DNA from: CAZOJJ01 sp964580105
Lineage (GTDB): Bacteria > Bacteroidota > Rhodothermia > Rhodothermales > Rubricoccaceae
NCBI GenBank assembly: GCA_964580105.1
Contig: CAZOJJ010000028.1
Coordinates: forward strand, 1-35,400
DNA: 35,400 nt
Direction: 5' to 3'
Under the pieces are notes generated by a model. It was not told the origin of the DNA, did not search any database, and saw only the letters and a program-made list of their open reading frames with translations. Positions 7,313-13,517 of the stretch are shown here, one piece after another; the first letter of the stretch is position 1, and each line of letters starts with the position of its first letter. The translations under genes and the position numbers were made by a program.

Positions 7313-7807
7313 TCATTCGCCCAATGACACGAGCAGCTCGTTCTTGCCGACGGCGGCGCCCGCCTGGACGTGTACCGCGGCGACGGTGCCGGAAGCCGGC
7401 GCGCGCAGCTCGTTCTCCATCTTCATCGCTTCCAGCACCACGAGCCTGTCGCCCTCCTCGATGGCCTGGCCGGGCTCGACGAGCACGCGGAGCACGAGGC
7501 CGGGCATCGGGGCGCGCACCTCGCGCTCGGCCGCCGAGGCGGCGGCGTCGAAGCCGAACCGTTCGAGCAGCCGCGCCGTCTCGTCCTTCACGTCCAGGTC
7601 GAGGACGTGGCCCTGCACCGTCACGCGCGTCCGGCCGCCCTCGCCGGGCTCGACCGTCAGCACGTGCGAGCGGCCGTCCAGCACGAGGAGGACGGTGTGG
7701 GCGTCGAGGCGTTCGAGACGGGCGTCGCTGGCCCGGCCGTCGAGGACGACGCCGTCGGCGGTGCGGTCGATCTCGAAGGTGCGGTCGGCGTGGCGGACGT
7801 GGAGCAT
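7313..7807 (-). CDS. Biotin/lipoyl-attachment domain protein (biotin carboxyl carrier-like)
   Basis: This 164-residue protein ends in a biotinyl domain (about 95-163) with the attachment motif LEAMKMENEL. K129 is the lysine that carries biotin in acyl-CoA carboxylases and oxaloacetate/pyruvate carboxylases. The N-terminal half (1-90) resembles the linker part found in the alpha subunits of propionyl-/methylcrotonyl-CoA carboxylases. The domain is followed at once by the stop, as in carboxyl carrier proteins. The ATG at 7807 gives the family-like MLHVRHADRTFEI start. No biotin carboxylase or carboxyltransferase gene lies in the window, so its partner enzymes must be elsewhere. It is divergent from aat with about 90 bases between. 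Confidence 0.88.
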   Translation of the reverse strand: MLHVRHADRTFEIDRTADGVVLDGRASDARLERLDAHTVLLVLDGRSHVLTVEPGEGGRTRVTVQGHVLDLDVKDETARLLERFGFDAAASAAEREVRAPMPGLVLRVLVEPGQAIEEGDRLVVLEAMKMENELRAPASGTVAAVHVQAGAAVGKNELLVSLGE

Positions 7808-7900
7808 GGGCGGCGTGCGAATTCGCGGCAAGATAGCCCGGGCGCCCGCCCGGCATCCGCCGCCTCCCGATCTTTCCCGGTCCCGCCGCCTCGTCCTTCC

Positions 7901-8512
7901 GTGGAGCCCCTTTCGCCCGAACTCCTCCTCTACGCCTACGGCCACGGCCTCTTCCCGATGGCCGACCCCGACGAGGGCGGGCAGCTCTACTGGTACGCGC
8001 CGGACCCTCGCGCCGTGCTCCCGCTGGACGCGTTCCACGTGCCGTCGTCGCTGGCGCGGGTCGTTCGGCAGGGGCGCTTCGAGGTCCGCGTCGATACGGC
8101 GTTCGAGGCCGTCATGCGGGCGTGTGCGGCGCCCGCCCCGGGGCGGGCGTCCACGTGGATTTCGGAGCCGATGATCGAGGCGTACGTGGACCTCCACCGC
8201 GTGGGCTACGCACACAGCGTCGAGTGCTGGCGGGGCGGCGCGCTGGTGGGCGGGCTCTACGGTGTCCGCCTCGGCGGGGCATTCTTCGGCGAATCCATGT
8301 TCCACCGGGCGGCGGACGCGTCGAAGGTGGCGCTGGTGCACCTCGTCGATCGGCTGCGCGCGGGCGGCTTCGTCCTCCTCGACACCCAGATGGCGACGCC
8401 CCACCTGGCGCGCTTCGGGGTCGTCGAAATCCCCCGGGCGGCTTACGAGGCGCGGTTGGCCGAGGCGCTCCGCGTCGAGGGCGACTGGCGGGCGCTCGAC
8501 CGGAAGGAATGA
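7901..8512 (+). CDS. aat: Leucyl/phenylalanyl-tRNA--protein transferase
   Basis: Aat adds Leu or Phe from aminoacyl-tRNA to proteins with N-terminal Arg or Lys, creating N-end-rule degradation signals read by ClpS. The 203-residue protein shows the family landmarks: LLLYAYGHGLFPMAD at the N terminus (8-22), STWISEPMIEAY (84-95), AHSVECW (104-110), LVGGLYGVRLGGAFFGESMF (115-134) and ASKVALVHLVD (140-150). It then has FVLLDTQMATPHLARFG. Length is normal. The GTG at 7901 is chosen because VEPLSPELLLYAYG matches the family start and no good in-frame start lies nearer. A terminator follows the stop. Confidence 0.95.
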   Translation: MEPLSPELLLYAYGHGLFPMADPDEGGQLYWYAPDPRAVLPLDAFHVPSSLARVVRQGRFEVRVDTAFEAVMRACAAPAPGRASTWISEPMIEAYVDLHRVGYAHSVECWRGGALVGGLYGVRLGGAFFGESMFHRAADASKVALVHLVDRLRAGGFVLLDTQMATPHLARFGVVEIPRAAYEARLAEALRVEGDWRALDRKE

Positions 8513-8527
8513 TCTCCGCGCTACGCA

Positions 8528-8552
8528 GTCCGGCCAGGGCCGGGCTATTTTT
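8528..8552 (+). terminator. Terminator after aat
   Basis: The stem GTCCGGC (8528-8534) pairs with GCCGGGC (8539-8545), with one G-U pair and a CAGG loop. It is followed by TATTTTT. Confidence 0.65.
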
Positions 8553-8600
8553 CGCGTGGCGCGCGTTAGAGGGTGTCTCGCTCGCCAGCCGTCCCCTGCC

Positions 8601-9506
8601 ATGATCCGCCCCATGCTCCTCGCCCTTCTCTGTCTTCTCGCCGCCTGCGCGACGGAGCCCGTCCCCCCGGCCAACCTCGACACCGAGGGCACGCCCGTCA
8701 CCGCCGCCACCGACACGACCGAAGTGAGCGAGGCGACGGCCGCCGCGTTCGACCGCGTCATGGATCGCGCCCGCGCCGAGGGGTGGCACGCGCGCCCCTT
8801 CGGCGAGATCGTGCAGGCCGTCGGCGCCGAGCTCCTCGGCGCGGAGTACCGGGAGGGCCTCCTCGACGTCGCGCCCGAGGAGACGCTCGTCGTGGACCTC
8901 GCCGCGTTCGACTGCGTGCTCTACGTCGAGAACGTGCTCGCCCTCGCGCGCGGCATCGCGCAGCAGGACTACGACTTCGGCACGTACGTCGAGCACCTCA
9001 AATCCTTCCGCTACCGCGACGGCGCGCTCGACGGCTACTGCTCCCGCCTCCACTACTTCACCGACTGGATCTACGACAACGACCGGCGCGGGCAGGTGGA
9101 CGACGTCACGCAGGCCGTCGGCGGCGTCCCCTTCGAGAAGACGCTCGACTTCATGACCGGGCACCGCGACGCGTACGCCCGGCTCGCCGACGACGCCACC
9201 TTCGCCTGCATCGCGGGCGTGGAGGCATCCATGCGCGAGCGCGACCTCTTCTACGTCCCGCAGGACCGGATCCGCGCCGCCTACGACCGGCTTCGGCCGG
9301 GCGACGTGATCGCCACGGCGACCGACATCGAGGGGCTCGACGTGACGCACACCGGGTTCGTCTACAAGACGCCCGAGGGCGGCACCGGCTTCATCCACGC
9401 CTCGCTCTCCGGCGAGGTCAAGGTGTCCGACGACCTCGCGGGCTACGTCGAGGGCAACGCGCGCCAGATCGGCATCATCGTCGCCCGGCCCCTCCCGCCT
9501 CGGTGA
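8601..9506 (+). CDS. Lipoprotein of the DUF1460 family (NlpC/P60-like amidase fold)
   Basis: The protein is 301 residues. It begins with a lipoprotein signal peptide: MIRPMLLALLCLLAAC, with lipobox LLAAC and Cys16 as the lipidated residue, so it should be anchored in the envelope. The rest matches the DUF1460 family of cysteine amidases related to NlpC/P60 enzymes that cut peptidoglycan peptides. FDCVLYVENVLALARG carries the likely nucleophile C105, CSRLHYFTDWI is at 147-157, LRPGDVIATATD is at 231-242, THTGFVYK carries the likely His250, and FIHAS (264-268) supplies the third polar residue. The family role is cell-wall peptide turnover or amidase action; the exact bond is unknown. The ATG at 8601 gives the shortest signal peptide. 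Confidence 0.85.
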   Translation: MIRPMLLALLCLLAACATEPVPPANLDTEGTPVTAATDTTEVSEATAAAFDRVMDRARAEGWHARPFGEIVQAVGAELLGAEYREGLLDVAPEETLVVDLAAFDCVLYVENVLALARGIAQQDYDFGTYVEHLKSFRYRDGALDGYCSRLHYFTDWIYDNDRRGQVDDVTQAVGGVPFEKTLDFMTGHRDAYARLADDATFACIAGVEASMRERDLFYVPQDRIRAAYDRLRPGDVIATATDIEGLDVTHTGFVYKTPEGGTGFIHASLSGEVKVSDDLAGYVEGNARQIGIIVARPLPPR

Positions 9507-9552
9507 GGACGTGGGGCGTGCCGTCGCACCCTCTCCACCCCGCTCCTAGCCT

Positions 9553-10536
9553 GTGACTGAAATCAACCGCATCGGCGTCTACACGTCCGGGGGCGACGCC
9601 CCGGGGATGAACGCGTGCATCCGGGCCGTCGTCCGCCGCGCCCTCGCCGAGGGCATCGAGGTCGTCGGCATCCGGCGCGGCTACGCCGGCATGATCGATG
9701 GCGACTTCGTCGAGATGGACCGGCAGTCCGTCTCGAACATCCTCCAGAAGGGGGGGACCATCCTCAAGAGCGCGCGGAGCCTGGAGTTCCAGCAGCCCGA
9801 GGGCCGGGCGCGGGCGGCCGAGCGTCTCACCGAGGCGGGCATCCAGGCCCTCATCGGCATCGGCGGGGACGGCACGCTCGAAGGCGCCACGCGGCTGCAC
9901 GACGAGCACGGCTTCGCCGTCGTCGGCTGCCCGGGCACCATCGACAACGACCTGTTCGGGACCGACGAGACCATCGGGTACGACTCCGCCCTCAACACGG
10001 CGCTGGAGTCCATCGACAAGATCCGCGACACGGCGGACGCCCACGAGCGGCTGTTCCTGATCGAGGTGATGGGCCGGGACACCGGGTTCATCGCGCTCTC
10101 GTGCGGGATCGGCGGCGGGGCCGAGCTGGTGCTCGTGCCCGAAATGCTGACCGACGTGGAGGCGATCAAGGAGCGGATCCTCTCGCTGATGACGAGCCAG
10201 AGCCGGTCGTCCATCGTCGTCGTGGCCGAGGGCGACGAACTCGGCGGCGCCCACCGCATCGCCGAGGCGCTCCGGCAGGACGAGGCGTTCGCCCACATCG
10301 ACCTCCGCGTGACCGTCCTCGGCCACATCCAGCGCGGCGGCCCGCCGACGGCCCGGGACCGCGTGCTCGCCAGCCGCCTCGGCTCGGCCGCCGTCGAGGC
10401 GCTCATGGAAGGCCACACCGCCGTGATGGTCGGCCTCGTCAACGGCGACGTGAAGCTGACGCCGCTGCGGAACGTGTGGAGCCGGAAGAAGGAGATCGAC
10501 TACGACCTCCTCCAGCTCGCGGCGCTGCTGAGCTGA
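9553..10536 (+). CDS. pfkA: ATP-dependent 6-phosphofructokinase
   Basis: This enzyme phosphorylates fructose-6-phosphate to fructose-1,6-bisphosphate in glycolysis. The 327-residue protein has the bacterial PfkA layout: TSGGDAPGMNACIR (11-24), the phosphate-donor loop IGIGGDGTLEGA (101-112), the catalytic PGTIDND (127-133, D131 and D133), IEVMGRDTGFIAL (170-182) and LGHIQRGGPPTARDR near 250-270. The donor loop has Gly after GGD, as in ATP-using enzymes, not the Asp typical of pyrophosphate-dependent ones. The start is GTG. The reverse-direction enzyme, fructose-1,6-bisphosphatase, is also in this window (27.5 kb) but not linked. Confidence 0.96.
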   Translation: MTEINRIGVYTSGGDAPGMNACIRAVVRRALAEGIEVVGIRRGYAGMIDGDFVEMDRQSVSNILQKGGTILKSARSLEFQQPEGRARAAERLTEAGIQALIGIGGDGTLEGATRLHDEHGFAVVGCPGTIDNDLFGTDETIGYDSALNTALESIDKIRDTADAHERLFLIEVMGRDTGFIALSCGIGGGAELVLVPEMLTDVEAIKERILSLMTSQSRSSIVVVAEGDELGGAHRIAEALRQDEAFAHIDLRVTVLGHIQRGGPPTARDRVLASRLGSAAVEALMEGHTAVMVGLVNGDVKLTPLRNVWSRKKEIDYDLLQLAALLS

Positions 10537-10599
10537 CCCGGCGGGCATCGCACGCCGGATCGCGCCGAGCGTTCACGGGAGGCTCGGACGCACGGGCCG

Positions 10600-10607
10600 T
10601 ATCTTCG
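10600..10607 (+). promoter_or_regulatory. Possible promoter box TATCTTCG for the methyltransferase gene
   Basis: A TAnnTT-type box lies 22 bases before the ATG and is followed by a pyrimidine-rich leader, as at several other starts in this window. Confidence 0.4.
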
Positions 10608-10629
10608 TTTCCGGTCCTCTCCCGCCCCG

Positions 10630-11418
10630 ATGCCCGACGCTTCCGCGCCCACCGACGACTACCCCATCTGGGGCTACGGCTCCCCGGCGATGTACCGCCG
10701 ACGCTGGGCGATGATCGAGCCGCACCTCGAGGACCGCCCCTTCGTGCTCGTGGACTGGGGCAGCGACGCGGGCTGGTTCAGCGTCCGCATCGCCGAGACG
10801 TTCCCGCGGGCCGAGGTCGTCTCGGTGGACGCCGGGATCATGACGGGCGGGGCGGGCATCGCCGAGCACCGCCGCCGGCTGGCCGAGCGCGGCCTCACCA
10901 ACAACCGGATCGTGGACGCCCTCTTCGGGCCCGACACGTTCGACGGCCTCGCCGCCGTCCCGGCCGACTACCAGCTCGTGCTCAGCGTCTTCCACCACAT
11001 GGGCAACGGGTTTGGGCGCTACCTCGACACGGTGGAAGAGTGGGACGCCGCCTTCCGGGCCCTCGTGCGCGGCGCGGCCGTGACCTTCTTCGAAGTGCCC
11101 AACGAAGACGCCGAGGCCGAGACGCCGCAGCGCATCCGCCGGTGGTACGCCGGGCGTACCGTGGAGGCGACGCTGCGCGCGGCGCTCGAACGCGGCGGCC
11201 TCGGCGCCACCGTCGAGGAACTGGGCGAGTCGCCGCACGGCGAAAAGGGTACGCGAAAGCTGTTCAAGATCACGTGTGCCGAGCCGCCGAAGGCGGCCTC
11301 GCCCGAGGCCATCGCTGCCTACGTCGCGAAGGCCGGGCAGACGGCGAAGCCGCGCCTCTACCGCCGCCTCCGAATGTGGGCCGGCGACCTCAAACGGGCA
11401 CTCCTCGGGCGCCGCTAG
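10630..11418 (+). CDS. Class I SAM-dependent methyltransferase
   Basis: The protein is 262 residues. Motif I of the Rossmann methyltransferase fold is VLVDWGSDAGWFSVRIAE (39-56), and the acidic end of strand 2 is VVSVDA (D67). LVLSVFHHMGN near 119-128 fits motif IV/post-II, and AVTFFEVPNEDAEAE fits strand 5. The opening DYPIWGYGSPAMYRRRW (10-26) is unusual and probably forms a lid or acceptor site. The C-terminal 50 residues are basic (RLYRRLRMWAGDLKRALLGRR) and could contact membrane or anionic glycan. The next gene, a kinase-like protein, starts 17 bases after the stop, so the two are probably co-expressed. The substrate is unknown; glycan or lipid head-group methylation is one possibility by analogy with WbdD. 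Confidence 0.8.
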   Translation: MPDASAPTDDYPIWGYGSPAMYRRRWAMIEPHLEDRPFVLVDWGSDAGWFSVRIAETFPRAEVVSVDAGIMTGGAGIAEHRRRLAERGLTNNRIVDALFGPDTFDGLAAVPADYQLVLSVFHHMGNGFGRYLDTVEEWDAAFRALVRGAAVTFFEVPNEDAEAETPQRIRRWYAGRTVEATLRAALERGGLGATVEELGESPHGEKGTRKLFKITCAEPPKAASPEAIAAYVAKAGQTAKPRLYRRLRMWAGDLKRALLGRR

Positions 11419-11435
11419 CGCCCGGGCGCACGCCG

Positions 11436-12242
11436 ATGGACGCGATGCGGTACATCCGGGCGGGGCTGCGCCGGGCGCACTACCTCGTCCAGAAAGCCAC
11501 CCGGACGGGCGTGGATCGTGCCTTCGCCGCCGACCTCCGCCGGCAGGCGGAGGCCTATCTCGCCGGCGACCGTTCGCAGCGTCGCCCCCTACCGGAGCGC
11601 TCACTGGAGGGCATGGAGCTTTCGGATGCCGAGCGGTTCGCCGTGGCCCGCGAAGACATCTACGTCCGGTTCGCGCCCGAGGCGGGCGGGCCGGACGTGG
11701 ACGAGTTCGGGCGCGCAGGCCGATGGGTGCCGCGCGGCTGCGTCGTCTACCGCGACCGCCGCGAGGACACCTACGTCAAGGTGTTCGAGGCGTACTTCAG
11801 CACGCGAGGCGAAGGCCGCTTCCTCCCGGATGCGCTCGAACGTGGGCTCTACGACTTCCTCTGCCCCGGCCTCGCCTACGTCCTCCGCGACGAGGCGGGC
11901 CTGCTGCGCGGCTATGCGATCCGGGAGGGCGAGCCGGTCTCGCCATACGCCTTCGAGTGGTACGTGGAGGGCAGTCTCCGCGAGGTAGTGTGCGCCGAGA
12001 CCGAACGGACGGGCCTCTTCTTCAACGACCTCACGTTCCACAACGTCGTCCGCCACGGCGACCGGCTCTCGCTGATCGACCTGGAGAGCGTGATGCCGGT
12101 GGCGTGGTTCGAGACCGACCTGGCGTTCGCCCGCGCGCACCTCGACGAGATCGACATCGGCTGGCCGTACGCGTCGAAGTGGGAATCGCCGGCGTGGTAC
12201 GGGGCGTTCGTCCGGGAACTGAAGGAGCGAGCGCAACGGTAG
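11436..12242 (+). CDS. Kinase-like (aminoglycoside/LPS-kinase fold) protein
   Basis: The protein is 268 residues. It has no recognised full-length family that I can name, but it carries the core of a protein-kinase-like phosphotransferase. YVKVFEAYF (113-121, K115) could be the ATP-binding lysine strand. FFNDLTFHNVV (195-205) matches the catalytic loop with D198 and N203, and LSLIDLESV (211-219) supplies the DFG-equivalent D215. CPGLAYVLRDEAGLLRGYAIREG (143-165) looks like the lobe linker. An N-terminal basic helix (MRYIRAGLRRAHYLVQ) may bind membrane. It follows a methyltransferase with a 17-base gap. Small-molecule or surface-glycan phosphorylation is inferred from fold only. Start ATG at 11436. 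Confidence 0.65.
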   Translation: MDAMRYIRAGLRRAHYLVQKATRTGVDRAFAADLRRQAEAYLAGDRSQRRPLPERSLEGMELSDAERFAVAREDIYVRFAPEAGGPDVDEFGRAGRWVPRGCVVYRDRREDTYVKVFEAYFSTRGEGRFLPDALERGLYDFLCPGLAYVLRDEAGLLRGYAIREGEPVSPYAFEWYVEGSLREVVCAETERTGLFFNDLTFHNVVRHGDRLSLIDLESVMPVAWFETDLAFARAHLDEIDIGWPYASKWESPAWYGAFVRELKERAQR

Positions 12243-12319
12243 GCGGGCTGCCGTGTCAAGACGCCCCCTCGCTTCGTGCTGTCTTCTGCCCTCGCCACGC
12301 CTACGGCACCTCTCGTCGT

Positions 12320-12337
12320 CGGCGAGCCGCGCGCGGC
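12320..12337. repeat. 18-bp direct repeat, left copy (downstream of the RibD/DHFR-like gene)
   Basis: CGGCGAGCCGCGCGCGGC is identical to 12990-13007 and includes the 12-bp palindrome GCCGCGCGCGGC. It ends 3 bases from the stop codon of the enclosed gene. Confidence 0.6.
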
Positions 12338-12340
12338 CCC

Positions 12341-12925
12341 TCACACTGCGCTACGCCGATAGCGCATGAACACGACGCCGGTCGGGAGCGGGGACGTCTC
12401 CACCAGCGTCAAGTCGAGGCGGGTTCCCTCCGGAAACAGCCGCTTGCCCCCGCCGAGTACCAGGGGATACACGTGCAGGCTGTACTCATCCACCAGGTCA
12501 TGCTGCGCCAGCACCTTCGTCAGCACGCTGCTCCCGTCCACCAGGATGTTCTTGCCCGGCTGCTGCTTGAGCTCGCGTACGACTTCCGCGACGTTGTCGC
12601 GGATGAGGGTCGAGTTCCGCCACGCCGAGGCGGATTCCAACGTGGTGGAGACCACGTACTTGCGGATGTCGTTCATTGCGTCGGCGAAGGGGTCCCCGGC
12701 CATCGGTTCGAACGCGCCGCCGTGGATTTCCCAGGTCTTGCGGCCCAGCAAGAGGGCATCGGCTTGGGACATCAGCTCGAAGAAGCGCGTGCCGATGTCG
12801 TCGTGCCAGTAAGGGTGCGTCCAGCCGCCGTGGGTAAAACCGCCGTCGGTGTCTTCGTCGGCGCCTCCCGGCGCTTGAATTACGCCGTCGAGCGTGATGA
12901 ACTCCGCGACGATTAGTTCTCTCAT
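12341..12925 (-). CDS. Dihydrofolate reductase-like protein (RibD C-terminal domain family)
   Basis: This 194-residue protein is of the RibD_C / DHFR-like reductase family: NADPH-dependent folate- or pterin-like reductases, mostly of unknown substrate. Typical features are the start MRELIVAEFITLDGVIQAPGG (1-21), DALLLGRKTWEIHGG (57-71), KYVVSTTLESASAWRNSTLI, LVDGSSVLTKVLAQHDLVDEY and YPLVLGGGKRLFPEG near the C terminus. These small single-domain proteins are common, often horizontally moved, and seldom part of folate or riboflavin operons. Unlike its neighbours it has a GGAG Shine-Dalgarno sequence 7 bases before the ATG. It is flanked by identical 18-bp direct repeats and is slightly less GC-rich than the adjacent genes, which suggests acquisition. 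Confidence 0.88.
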   Translation of the reverse strand: MRELIVAEFITLDGVIQAPGGADEDTDGGFTHGGWTHPYWHDDIGTRFFELMSQADALLLGRKTWEIHGGAFEPMAGDPFADAMNDIRKYVVSTTLESASAWRNSTLIRDNVAEVVRELKQQPGKNILVDGSSVLTKVLAQHDLVDEYSLHVYPLVLGGGKRLFPEGTRLDLTLVETSPLPTGVVFMRYRRSAV

Positions 12926-12931
12926 GGGGAT

Positions 12932-12936
12932 TCTCC
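12932..12936 (-). promoter_or_regulatory. Shine-Dalgarno sequence of the RibD/DHFR-like gene
   Basis: On the minus strand GGAG ends 7 bases before the ATG. Most genes here lack such a site, so it sets this gene apart and fixes its start. Confidence 0.6.
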
Positions 12937-12989
12937 GTTGTCTGAAGGTTGGCTGGAGGATTGGTGCCGCCCCACGGGTGGCGCTTCAG

Positions 12990-13007
12990 CGGCGAGCCGC
13001 GCGCGGC
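12990..13007. repeat. 18-bp direct repeat, right copy (upstream of the RibD/DHFR-like gene)
   Basis: Identical to 12320-12337. The pair bracket about 650 bases holding the RibD/DHFR-like gene. Confidence 0.6.
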
Positions 13008-13250
13008 GATGGACGAAGGCAACGTAGGCGCAGAGCGCGAAGTACGGCAAGGCGACAGAGCGTTTTGTCCATTCGACGGGGAGGGTGCCCCGCGCTCCGG
13101 TCCTCGGTGCCCGCTGGGTTTGCATCCACGGCATCCACGGTCCCGGTGCCGCGTTCGTACCCCGCCTGCTTTTCTTCGGCACTTCCCGTCTGCTGCCGGA
13201 ACGGTGGCACGGGCGCCACGCTATACTGCCCACGCACTCCCCCTGTACCG

Positions 13251-13502
13251 ATGGGCCTCTTCTCCTTCCGCCGCGTCCAGCCGCGCCGTTTCAGCTACGA
13301 CCCCCGCTTCTACGATCCGTCGAAGGACGAGCGGTTGAAGCGGCGGATGCGCCGGGCACGCCCCGAGGTCCGGAGAAAGACCAAGCAGCCCGCGTTCATC
13401 GCCGTCGGCCTCGGGCTCCTGCTCGTCCTCTACGTCTACGTTCACATCGACGAGGTCGTCGCCGGAGCCGCCCGGCTGGGCGACTTCTTCTTCGGCGGCT
13501 GA
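13251..13502 (+). CDS. Small single-span membrane protein upstream of mutL
   Basis: The protein is 83 residues and starts MGLFSFRRVQPRRFSYDPRF. A basic N-terminal region has the pattern FSYDPRFYDPSKDERLKRRM, followed by one membrane helix (about 48-66, FIAVGLGLLLVLYVYVHI) and a short tail. The MGLFSF / RFSYDPRFYDP opening matches a small protein widespread in Bacteroidota and often found beside mutL; it has sometimes been mislabelled as a riboflavin synthase subunit, which this sequence does not support. Its function is unknown. It ends 15 bases before the mutL GTG, so the two are very likely co-transcribed. The ATG is the only sensible start. Confidence 0.75.
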   Translation: MGLFSFRRVQPRRFSYDPRFYDPSKDERLKRRMRRARPEVRRKTKQPAFIAVGLGLLLVLYVYVHIDEVVAGAARLGDFFFGG

Positions 13503-13517
13503 CCCCGATCCCTCCAC

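Larger units (their letters stand above)
12926..13250. other. Intergenic region between the RibD/DHFR-like gene and the small membrane protein gene
   Basis: These 325 bases hold no gene I can support. A short minus-strand stretch near 12975-13090 would read WTKRSVALPYFALCAYVAFVH, like one membrane helix, but it has no start, domain or conserved length and may be a remnant. The right repeat copy lies here. CTATACTG near 13231 could be a promoter element for the downstream gene. Confidence 0.5.

Noticed and set aside
10538..10558. 6-bp hairpin after pfkA as a terminator
   Set aside because: The stem CCGGCG/CGCCGG is short, the loop is 9 bases and no T-tract follows.
9615..12242. 875-codon frame crossing pfkA and the methyltransferase gene
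   Set aside because: Only its last part (from 11436) is a real gene; the rest is arginine-rich out-of-frame translation of pfkA and the methyltransferase gene.
12926..13250. Minus-strand frame with one membrane-like helix
   Set aside because: It has no clear start, no family resemblance and shifts of frame would be needed to extend it; at best a remnant.
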